The notes under the pieces: model-generated | What the model was told of the DNA's origin: nothing | Database searches by the model: none | The model's input: only the letters and a program-made list of their open reading frames with translations | Made by a program: the position numbers and the translations under genes | From: Caenorhabditis remanei | Lineage: Eukaryota; Nematoda; Chromadorea; Rhabditida; Rhabditidae | Length of the DNA stretch: 64,000 nt | Assembly: GCF_010183535.1 (NCBI RefSeq) | Contig: NC_071333.1 | Location: forward strand, 18,784,587-18,848,586 | Reading direction: 5' to 3' | Shown here: piece by piece, positions 1 through 9,630 of the stretch | Position numbering within the stretch: the first letter of the stretch is position 1 | How the letters are laid out: every line of letters starts with the position of its first letter

Positions 1-600
1 AGAAGGCGTTAGAGAAGAAGGAAGAAGGAAAAAAAAAGAGAGAAGAAGAACAATGAACGATAAAAACGTCGCGACCAAAGGGGGAGGGAGGGCCGACGTT
101 GATCGACGGGGGGAGAGAGGTGGGCGGTGACTGACCCATCTTTTTTTGGGCTGACAGCGCAAACCGACTAGGCATACACCTATTCGCATACACAGTTCTA
201 CTTGCGTCGGCAGCGAGTGTGTGCGCCGAGTGTGCGGGATTCACAACTATGTCGATGTATGGTTTCTCACCTTGCCATTGGTCTTTAAGAAGTAATGGAC
301 TTGAACCTTTTATTAGTCGGTACTGTAGAATGTAGACCATAGCAGTTCTAGGATAACGTTGGCGCTGAAAGTTTTTTTTGAATTTAGAATTTTCGCCCCT
401 TTTCCTCGACTATAGATTGAATCACGCCATTGTTTATAAGAAACAAAAAGCGTTGATAAAATAAAACAATTTCCAATCGATAGGCGCCCTGGTCGTGATG
501 AAAGTTGCAGCGCCAACACTTCCTTTTTTTCTCCGCCACTAAGGGAGCACGCGGTTCAACTTCATACTATTATTATTATTCTATATATAAGGTAAGTTTC
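1..600. other. Intergenic, low-complexity left edge
   Basis: The first 130 bases are purine-rich (GA and G runs), and the rest is AT-rich with several homopolymer tracts. No splice-compatible coding exon was found on either strand. It lies just upstream of mir-47 on the plus strand, so part of it probably serves as that microRNA's promoter, but I see no specific element that shows this. Confidence 0.5.
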
Positions 601-618
601 AAAAAAAAAGCCGAGTGA

Positions 619-690
619 GACTGAAGAGAGCATTCTGTTGACAGTTCGATTCCGAACTCCTACTGTCATGGAGGCGCTCTCTTCAGGTGA
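619..690 (+). ncRNA. mir-47: microRNA precursor mir-47
   Basis: A hairpin runs from about 621 to 686. The outer stem pairs CTGAAGAGAGC (621-631) with GCTCTCTTCAG (676-686). It continues through GACAG/CTGTC and closes with GTTCG/CGAAC around a short loop at about 648-651. The 3' arm at 664-685 begins TGTCATGGAGGCGCTCTC and matches, as I remember it, the 22-nt mature miR-47-3p. That RNA shares its seed (GUCAUGG) with miR-46, from which it differs at one position. The mature strand is loaded into ALG-1/ALG-2 to repress target mRNAs in the cytoplasm. The hairpin stands alone between genes on the plus strand and looks independently transcribed. The assignment rests on the recalled mature sequence plus the visible stem. 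Confidence 0.93.
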
Positions 691-719
691 TCTCTGGCTA
701 GTTTTTCTTTGTTTTTCTT

Positions 720-1885
720 TTTCAGGTTTATGATTCAGGTGTTAGTGAAATGGAGTCGAATGATGTGGAGATGCTAATTATTTTTTCAGAATTTTTGTTT
801 GTTGTCAAAAATGTTGGAGAAGTAACTGATAACAAGGAAACAAAAAGTACTATTGGAGTGGAAACATCGTTTTTGATTAAATGAAAAATTTTATAAAGAA
901 AACAGGTTGACGTTGAAAACAAAAACAATACGATGTACATGGTGATATTGATTACACAGATTTCGGGTTATAATGTTTTGAAACTTTGAATCAAAGGAGT
1001 TTTCGTTTTTGAAAGAAGAAAGAAGAATAGTGTGGTTTGACAACGAAGAATCAAAAATTTTATTAAATTTTGTTCTTTAAATTAGATTGATAACATTTTC
1101 CAATAGTTCGGCATGGCAAAAAAGAAACTTTTGACTTTCCAGATTGATTTTTTTGATTGAAAGAACAATATTTCTCTGGAAAGTTTTTTTCTTACACATG
1201 CTGACAAAGAGGGAACTCACAATAGTGAATCTTGAGAACAGCTGTAATCATATACATTTTCTGTTTACACCGACGTAACAGCTTTGAGTGGAACTAGCTT
1301 CAAGTTGTAAAGCTTTTGAAAAAAACCTAGTCATTTCTAGTAGACCTGTTTTTCCTGTCTGAACTAATACTACTGCCGTCGTTTTTATCGGTTATCAGGA
1401 AATTTGAACAAAGATACCAGTGAGATTCTAATAGACTTTCAAGAGTTATAAATAAGGCCTAGCTACACGTGGTTTGTCTTTTGAGATCACCATCAAAAAA
1501 GTTGAATATTTCCAGGAATATCAATCATCATTTTCTTGAGTTCATTTTCCGATTGAATAACAATTATAGGCTTAGATATAATGTGCGCGATTATGCATAT
1601 CGTCTATCATTATGTCTGCCGCTGTCTAAATCTCGGAAGGTAATTACGAGATTAGATCTCCATCCGCTATTGTGCGCTGCTTTACCTGATAGAAATCTGA
1701 CCTCCGCGTTTTTCAAAAAGTTGAGAATTACTAATTTCGTTTTGAAAGTTGTAAATGTTTGAATGGTAAATGAATTGAGGAATAACTTGTCATGAAGTGA
1801 ATTATTTTTGAAATATACTTTTTTATAATAAAATAAAATTAGAAAAGGATACTTTGAGATCAAAAGTGTTATAACGTAGAAATTT
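720..1885. other. Intergenic between mir-47 and the NRF-6-like gene
   Basis: AT-rich, with no supported gene. An imperfect repeat at about 1566-1690 has a diverged relative at about 2267-2380 inside intron 4 of the neighbouring gene. Short open frames here have no splice or domain support. Confidence 0.5.
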
Positions 1886-4800
1886 TTAGGAATCATTTTC
1901 CGTTGTCTCCCAACTTTCAGTTGTCTTTTTCTTCTCAGCAAATCCTCCAGTTTCAATCGAACTCCCAAGTTTTTGGGATGGTCTATTCGATTTCAACAGA
2001 ACTTCGAATAACATCTTCTCCAGTCTAAAAACAACACCATTAAAATTTCCAAATTCTCAGTCACTTACTTGAGTGTGGAGATTTCAAACAAACAGCTCCA
2101 GAAAAATGCAAGGATGTATGCAAGAAAAGTGGCGGGTAATGAGATGTGAGTGAACTAAAAATGGGAAAAAAATTGAGGGTTTTGTTTGTTTTTGTCCAAT
2201 TACTTCTGATCTCATCAAGTACACTCGTCAATTTTTTTTTTTTTCAAAATACCTTATTTCTATTTAGGCTCATAATATTGTGTACGCCATTATGCACATA
2301 GTCATTTTCTATTCCCGCAGTCTTCCTATTGACGGATGACATTTACGAGATTATATCTGTATTAGCATTCACTACTATTATGACGTTTCTCTTTTTTTTT
2401 AGTCTCAATTTAAAATAGCTGTTGTACATAAAAGTTGCTCAATCGGAGTAATCACTTCAATAATATTTGAAAAATACCCACTCACCACTTCCCATGCCGA
2501 ATAATAGTGCAGTGTCCCACTTATATTGTGATAATAGAAAAGAACCATCCAGTGAACAATATAGGCACAGTACGACAGCCTTCCAAACGGTTGCCAGATA
2601 GGATGAGACATGAAATTGTTAACAGGTCCTCCCCATCCCATATGGTTGGCAGCTATCACCCAACACAAGAAAATCGCCCATCCAAGACGGTGAAAGTTAT
2701 AAAATGATGCTCTAGTGAAAACACTCCAATGAGATCCCTTGTCATAATCGTAATTTCCAAATATACAAAATCCAGCTATCACAAAAGCAAGGGCCCATCC
2801 ACCAAGAGCCAATGCCCAGTTTAATTTTATCCTCCTATTTCCATATTTAGCAATAAGATATCCAGTGAATATTCCCACAAGATATGGTGGGCATCGAATC
2901 CAAGGTTTCGAGTAGATCACACTAAAGAAATGAGTGGCATCTCCATTTCCATAACTATCAGATGCCATATCATATTCATTGAACAATACGTAGGTTGTGA
3001 TTATACTTCCAACACAAGCTGCAACAAGAAGTCCAGTTCCTGCGGCAAATGAAAAGTACAAGCCGATCAAAAATATAGGGGACAAAATATATAGTTGAGT
3101 GTCGGCTGCCAGATACCATGTTGGTCCGTAACACGTATTATTGTTATTATTGGAGGGGTCACCAAAATTGTTGATGTAGAGAAGATTCTGCCACCAATTC
3201 ATTTTGCAAGCATTTGATTCGGCTACGAGATCATCTGAAATAAAATTGACCAGTTGCAATAAAGATCCTATAGTACCGGCCAAAAATATACATATCATAT
3301 TTTGTATTTTTTAGTTGAAAATATCCAATATTGAGTGTGTGCCATAGTAAAACAGTAGAACTCCGTTTTTGTAGTTATCACTTTTTTTGTACGGGCACGC
3401 CTAGAGAGTTACAGTATTTTGAAGTGGACAGCTCGAAAATTGCACTATTTCGCAATGAAATTGGTTTATTTGAGAGGGAAATTACTTTGTCGTGATGTAA
3501 CTTGCTAGGGAGCACAAAAAAGTTGTCAACTAAAAAAAAATTCTGCTCTTGGTCTGTTTGATCCATTAAAAGTTATTTTGTGGGAACGTTAGTTTTACTA
3601 TGACACACTCTCGAAGTTGGCGTTTTCAACTGAAAAAGGCAGAATATCATAGATTTGTTGCCGGTACTGTACATATCATAGTTGTCCGGAATCCGGATTC
3701 CGGAAATTCCGGATTCCGGAATTCCGGGTTTTTTTTGACATTCCGGTTCCGGTTCCGGATTCCGGAAAATGAAAATGTTCATTCCGGTTCCGGATTCCGG
3801 ATTCCGGAAAGTGAAAATTTTCATTCCGATTCCGGATTCCGGATTCCGGTTTAAAAAAAAAAAATTCCGGAATTCTGAAGTTTAAATTTTAAAAATTTTT
3901 TTGAGTTTAAAAGACAACTATAGTAATTCTTTTCCGGTTTTGGTCCTCAAAAGTAGTTTAAAACTTTATATATCATTAAAAACACTCGAAAAAATGACTT
4001 GGCCTTGCAAATTTATCGAATCATTCCGGATTCCGGATTCCGAAATTCCGGAATTCCGGGTTTTTTCGTCATTCCGGTTCCGGATTCCGGATTCCGGAAA
4101 ATTTAAATTTTGATTCCGGTTCCGGATTCCGGATTCCGGTATTTGAAAAACTTCATTCCGGTTCCGGATTCCGGATTCCGGAAAATGAAAAATTTGATTC
4201 CGGTTCCGGATTCCGGATTCCGGTTTTTCGGAAAATGGCATTCCGTACAACTATGGTACATATATACAGTGACTTACTAAATGCAGAAGCTGAAAATGTT
4301 CCTTGAATATATGGAGCATAAATTGTGAAGAAACCAATGAAAAGCATAACTGGAGGTGTTAACCTGAGATATCTGTGCACGTAGAAGAGCACCCAGGTAA
4401 TGGGATTCATTATCATTTTCTTGCTCGGCTTTGCTTTGAAAAACATGTAAGCCACAACGATTCCTGATAGCACAAAAAAAGTGTCCACTGATAAAAACGC
4501 GTTGAGAATCAAATGGTTCCAGAAGTGCTTTGGAAAGTTGATTATTGGTGATAATGTGTTGGATAGAATGATGTAAAGGTAAGAGTGACCAGTGACTACC
4601 CAAGTCATGGAGAATAAGCGGATACAGTCTAGGGACTTTATGAATCCTGGTTTTTGCTCCTTAACTGACAAGATGAGTTCTGCATTGGTCCAGAAAGAGA
4701 ATGCAATGAAGATTTTCAGAAGAATGTTGTTTTCTTTGTCGCTTTTTACTCCGAACAATGTGTCACGGAAGTAATCAACAACGGTTGCAAGAAAAGCAAT

Positions 4801-5516
4801 AGAAACCATCACAATTAGAAAGACTCTGTAATAAAAACCATTAAAAAGAGATAATGGAATTCAAATAAAAACTTACGAGTAACCCCAAAACGGTGCGTCT
4901 TTCTTCACATCATTCTTGACACAAAATGCTGAACACGCGGTGAATGGATATAAGGTGACTTGATTAAAAATGTTAATCATGTCTTGATGATCGCATGAGT
5001 AAGGTAGACAAACTGCAAGTCTTAATGGCAGAGAAGCAAGAGGGGAAGTCGAGTTGGAAGCTGAGCATGACACATTTTTCCCGGGTCTCAATACCAGGTA
5101 GCAGTAGTTGGTCTCATATTTGACACCACTGATACGTTGACATTCTTGGTATGACCCGTCGTACAATGTTGTTAACTCAAGCATCCCTGGCACAGGAATC
5201 TGCCCGAATGCGTCGAGTTCTGTAGAGAAACATTTATGGAAATTTCTGGTTTAATCAAGAACTTACGTTCAATGGCATATAAATTTTCTTCTAGAAGCTT
5301 CAACTCCTTTGGTGTGCACTCTCGCTTTGTTAAGCAATGTTGGGAAATTGTCGCAAATAGTTGCAAGGATTGAAACCAAGTCTCCGTATCATTCATACAT
5401 TGATTACTCAAATCATGAAGGGGTTTTGGTTGCAATATATCCTCTTTCCAACTTCCATTAGCCGAAATTGCAGTCACAATTAGTAGAAACTTTATTAATA
5501 TACGAAAAATCGTCAT
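1886..5516 (-). CDS. NRF-6/NDG-4-like acyltransferase-3 family membrane protein
   Basis: Six exons (5516-5267, 5219-4877, 4825-4278, 3234-2486, 2154-2069, 2024-1886) join in phase to 704 residues. The order is a signal peptide (MTIFRILIKFLLIVTAIS), then a Cys-rich extracellular NRF domain (LDAFGQIPVPGMLEL, C...SGVKYETNYC, LPYSCDHQD) to about residue 190. After that comes a multi-pass acyltransferase-3 region with the family signatures DCIRLFSMTWVVTGHSY, LNAFLSVDTFFVLSGIV, CKMNWWQNLLYINNF, PTWYLAADTQLYILSP and a closing FEISTLKLEKMLFE. The acyltransferase-3 family moves acyl groups between membrane substrates, and worm members named from mutants (nrf-6, ndg-4) affect yolk or drug uptake. This gene's own substrate is unknown. 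Exon 4 lacks an in-frame stop only if the GTGAGT donor at 2485 is used, and the two small 3' exons restore the conserved C-terminus. Intron 3 is about 1 kb and holds a minisatellite element. Confidence 0.9.
3669..4269. repeat. TTCCGG minisatellite flanked by short inverted termini
   Basis: Two blocks (about 3686-3857 and 4021-4227) are built from TTCCGG and ATTCCGG sub-units. These form longer units of about 45-50 bases ending in GAAAATGAAAA-like spacers, with at least three units on the left and four on the right. Both blocks open with the same GAATTCCGGGTTTTTT segment, so they are direct copies of each other. The outer edges carry CATAGTTGTCCGGAAT (left, 3678-3693) and its near inverse complement ending ACTATG (right, 4240-4255). 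The whole looks like a non-autonomous element with terminal inverted repeats. It lies in intron 3 of the NRF-6-like gene, and the long frames across it on both strands are repeat artefacts. Confidence 0.75.
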
Positions 5517-6331
5517 TATGGTGGTGTAAAGTTAAACTACGCACATTTTCAATGCAGCATTTTATAGAAAACTTTTGATCTTCAATAGATAAGAAAATAT
5601 CAGACTAGACTCGTTTTAAACAGATACAGAAGATGAAGTTTTGTTATCAGTTGATGAATTCGAGCAGCTTTTTCGGTGACTCAGAGTGTGGACAGTCCTT
5701 GAAGGGAAGTACGAAAATTTTGTAGCCTGACTGATAATTGTTTTTTGGTCAGTGAGTTGTCTTAGGTAAGTAATAGTTATACAGCTCTCGGTTAATTGCT
5801 GAAATATCCTATCTTGATATCAAATCTCTCAAAGATTTGAAAAAACAAGTTGATCTTTTTATTATTAACTTTTTTTCAATGAGTCATCAAATCAGAATTT
5901 GTGTTGCGAAACTCGAAATCGGTACACTCGGAAACCAACGATCGCGTTATCTCTATATGAATAATCATTTGCAAACAGAATGCATTGGAGATTCATTACG
6001 TATTTTTCTTGATTACCTTTTCAAGTGATGTCAAGTTTAAAATTTTTATTAACAACTCACTCTATTATGGCTTATTTCATTTTTTCTGTTTATCAGAAAC
6101 ATTTTTCTGATGAATCAGATACTTTGTATTCATTTCTGACCCAAGTGGCATAGGTATTGCAAAAAGTTACTCATAGAATGAACTTTAACGGACGAATGCT
6201 CCCTGAGCTTTTATTTTGGTGAGTCCTAACTTTTCAAGTTCCAAAAACGTCTGTAATTTGAAATCTGGAAAAAAAATTTGCATACTCATTTAACTTTATT
6301 CCGATCCATTGTTTTAGTGACAATCATAGAA
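5517..6331. other. Intergenic between two minus-strand genes
   Basis: It holds the promoter side of the NRF-6-like gene and the 3' side of the zinc-knuckle gene. A 63-codon plus-strand frame at 5837-6028 has no domain or splice support. I see no RNA gene or repeat. Confidence 0.5.
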
Positions 6332-7309
6332 TCAATTATGACGTGGAGCCTTCATAGGCTGATTGCCGGAAGACCCTGGAGCTGCACGTCTTTTGTTCTT
6401 ATCCTTTTTCGATTGATTTTCCCATTCTTGTAGAGTCTCCTGATTGGCTTTGACCACCTCAGCAACCTTCTTTTCAAAGTTTTCGTTTATTTCTTTAGTC
6501 TTCTTCTCGATCTTCTTTTTCATTCCATCCACAGCAGACACCTTTCGATACATCTCCACAACCAGACGGTACATACCGTACCCCTTATTCTGAGGTCTGT
6601 ACTGACGATATCCTTGACCCACGGTTTGAGCGATCTGAATGAGATTAAATTTTTATTTATTTAGCTCTGAGAGTATTAATATTCCTCACAGTTTCTTCGG
6701 ACACATTGGGAAGGAACTGCTCAGAGATGTTAGCTTGGCGTTCGCTCGCTAAACGACACTCTTCCTCAACGAATTTTTCCTCGGAGTCTCGCAAATGTTG
6801 AAAGATATCCTCAAGGAGTGGACGGCCACGGGTCTAAAATGAAACAGTAAGGTTTTCTTCGATTCTAATAGTTTTTACTCTCATCTCCGGCTCTCTCAGC
6901 TTGTAGAGGCACGAGCTTGGTTTGTGGTCGGCATTGACAACGCAGAAGCATGGGACGATAACTATAATTACATGGTTACAATCGAGAATGTAGAAGTAGA
7001 ATTTCACGGTTACCTTGAGAAAGGATTGGTTCTCCCTCTTCAATCTTGACGTTGGAAAACTTCATGCTCTCCAAGAGATTGTCAAGATCGGTGATTTTTT
7101 TACGGTAGTGAATCTCATTAGTGTGGCACAACTTCTGTAAAGATTAACCGCATTGAACTAAACGATAATATTTGACTCATTTTGTTACTTACCCTTTCCT
7201 CGGAGAACGTTCCCCATCCTTCACAAACCTCGAAATGAGCATTCATTTCGGAGTACGTTATGTTCACCTCACAACCGGGACAATTGATTAAGAAATTCGG
7301 ATTGTTCAT
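6332..7309 (-). CDS. C2HC zinc-knuckle protein, local family member A
   Basis: Five exons (7309-7193, 7134-7014, 6961-6879, 6833-6690, 6634-6332) give 255 residues. Near the N-terminus is one C-x2-C-x12-H-x3-C knuckle (CPGC...HFEVC, about residues 10-29). A second Cys-containing stretch (PCFCV...SSC) follows at about 82-97. The C-terminal third is a charged, Lys/Glu-rich predicted coiled coil (KKKIEKKTKEINENFEKKV) with a basic tail. The same knuckle spacing, followed by a phase-0 intron and an R-x-RPL-like helix, occurs in two genes at 51.4 and 54.6 kb, so I read the three as paralogues. I do not recognise the protein. A nucleic-acid or protein-binding nuclear role is possible but is only inferred from the knuckle and the basic tail. 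Confidence 0.82.
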
Positions 7310-9110
7310 GTTGACGTAAGTCGGATGGTTGAACGGTGAAGTTTAGTAAACTGGAATTGACAGATGGCGTATTTTAAAGAAAAGCAGTTTGTAAAGGAGA
7401 GCATCAAGATTGAGAATGTGACAGATGTCATGACTAATAAGTTGGTCAATATCATGATTTCAGAAAACACAATTAAAATTTTGGTTTATCTATTTATTGA
7501 AACGTAGGAGCAAGTCACTTACATGTTACATCAAGGTAAAGTTAAATATATTTATAATTTACGTCAAGAGCATAGGAGGACTTACATTAATACCAAATTT
7601 ATCAGCAATAGATTTCTCAAGTGGTATTATAGAAATCTGAAAAAAATACAATCCTGGCCTAGAATTTGTCTACGTCATTCGCCTCTCATTCAGCTGGAAA
7701 CGAGTGCTACCGTATTACATATTTTGAAAGAAACTGTGAAATTTATTTTATTTTTTTATTTTCAAGCGATGTTCTTATTTAATTTTCATCAATAGTCAAC
7801 AAATACTGATTATTCTTTCATCGAAAAAAATTCAATAAATTTCAAGCTTCCTTGGAAACATTACGGTAGCACTTGTTTTCAGAATGACGTCATTTGCGTG
7901 GTAAAATATCATAATGCTGGAGCTGCTTCAGATTAGTGGAGCGTGTAGATTAGGGGAGTGGAGCGTAATGGGTTCTCGAAAGACCTCAAATCACACTATC
8001 TGACTCATTCTAAGATTTTATGGATACTTTGATAACCGATAACTATTGTCTACCGTACCCATATGAACAAAAGCGTATTCTGGTTGTCGAATTCTTTATT
8101 AGCTTTTGAATGAAGCCCTTCCTAGTTGGTAAAATGAAAATTCTGAGCAAAGTGTTCAAAGCTGCTAGAAAGAGCACGTTGAACTTTGTGAGCTCACAAA
8201 AAAGATTCATAGACTGGACAGAGAGTACATGTGCTACCCTACCAAAAAAGGGGAAGAAAGGGGAAGGAAGAATCAATAGGCAACAGAGGGCGCCACGCCT
8301 CCTCATTTGATAGAACTGGGTAATACGAAAAGGCGAAAAAGGGGAGAAAGCTTTCTCGAAAAACGTTGAACACTCTATCATCTGCATACACTATTTCCGT
8401 ACGGACAGACAATTTCTAAGCACGAGGCAGTCCATTTTTTATACGATGCATGACATATACATTTAGATTAACTAAAGCAGAAAGGACTTCGAGAAAATAA
8501 GAAAATTGAGCAATGAGCTTTGGGAGAGGGCCATGAGCAATAACTACGGTACATCATTCTAGAAACTTCTGACTATACGAAGTGAAAGAATTCAACATAC
8601 TCATTCATGGAGAATGAATATGAATATATTCAAGTCAGAACAAAAAATATGTACATACGCCCTCAAGAAAATGTAGTACCCATTCTACTCAATAGTTTAA
8701 AAGGGATTTATATCACTGGAAACTGAGAAAGCGCGCAGGTTCAAATAAATATGCACTTTTGGTCCTTAAGGCCTGGTATTTTTTCTAACTTTCTCATTAT
8801 AATATTCTTTTTCCGATTTCATACTACTCAAGCCAACTGCATTACCCATTAGTACATTTTATTCATTTACAGAATTGAGTGAAAGTTCCAACTGTACAAA
8901 AACTTTACATACAGGTGCTAAACAACCAATGACACTAATGTGAGGGCTATGGAAAACGAGACGCAATTAGAGGTTTCCAGATAATGTTTATTTTTGGAGA
9001 GTTGCGAGTCCATATCATTTACAAAAAGTTACCGTTTTTAAGCAAATAACTGAATTTTATTCAAATAAATCAAAACACCAGAAACATAAAATAATTATAA
9101 ATAATGAATA
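7310..9110. other. Intergenic with a small inverted repeat
   Basis: No supported gene. A 47-codon plus-strand frame at 7364-7507 has worm-like composition but no domain and is not called. Inverted arms sharing AGTGCTACCGTA lie at about 7687-7720 and 7856-7889. Overlapping frames on both strands at 8043-8387 have no splice sites or domains that support them. Confidence 0.5.
7687..7889. repeat. Foldback (inverted) repeat
   Basis: The left arm at 7687-7720 (GGAAACGAGTGCTACCGTA) is matched in inverse complement by the right arm at 7856-7889 (TACGGTAGCACTTGTTTTC). About 135 bases separate them. It resembles the remains of a small non-autonomous DNA element, but no target-site duplication is clear. 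Confidence 0.5.
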
Positions 9111-9630
9111 TTAATTTTGAAAAATTTCATTTATTTTGACGGCATGTGCAATAGCTTCATTTTTGGCCAGCTGTTGAGCATTCTGTCCACTCCTGATTTT
9201 GGTAATTCCTCAGCATGACGGACCCTCAATGTCCACAGCGCACAGACTATTCAGCGAGGCATCATTTCTACGATTACTGGGTTCCAAATGGTGTCGTTTC
9301 AATGCGATCAAACCTTTAGCACATTCTTCACAAAACGTATGTCCACAAGCTGAAATAATTGAAATATTATTTGGAATTAAATTAATGAAACTTACAGAAA
9401 ACACGTGGGATCCTTGTCGCACTATCGAATGGAAATAAACAAACAGCACATTCATTTTCTTCCTAGATTTTTTGACGAGCCTGAGTAATTTCTCAGAATT
9501 GGTTTTGAAGTATTTCCTTCATCTGTCTGATTTTATCCTCCATTATTTCGTTCTGTCTTTCCAACTTTGCTTCACGCCGATCCATTTCTTCTAGTTGTTG
9601 TTTCAATTCACTATTTCGTCTTTTGGACAT
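9111..9630 (-). pseudogene. RING-finger protein pseudogene
   Basis: Read from 9630 leftward, the frame begins MSKRRNSELKQQLEEMDRRE, a heptad-rich coiled coil. It continues to a RING core ECAVCLFPF ... RIPRVFSCGHTFCEECAKGL, using a consensus intron (9395-9350) whose splice restores S-C-G-H. The frame is broken by in-frame TGA and TAG codons between the coiled coil and the RING, and by a TGA 38 codons after the RING core. The second half of a RING (the CPxC zinc ligands) is not visible. The protein would have been a coiled-coil E3 ubiquitin ligase of the worm RING family. Intact splice sites with three stops suggest a recently dead or decaying copy. Start and end are those of the open segments, not of a proven transcript. 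Confidence 0.8.

Noticed and set aside
313..519. 68-codon minus-strand frame near the left edge
   Set aside because: No domain, no splice partners, and AT-rich composition.
1469..1762. 97-codon plus-strand frame at 1.5 kb
   Set aside because: It overlaps a diverged repeat and has no splice or domain support. The real gene here is on the other strand.
3573..4250. Long frames over the TTCCGG array that translate as peptide repeats (IRNPEPE-like)
   Set aside because: The hexamer array is open in several frames on both strands, so these are repeat artefacts inside an intron.
7364..7507. 47-codon plus-strand frame starting MAYFKEKQFVKESIK
   Set aside because: Worm-like composition but too short, with no domain and no convincing splice sites.
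8043..8387. Overlapping frames on both strands at 8.0-8.4 kb
   Set aside because: Mutual shadows with no recognisable protein features.
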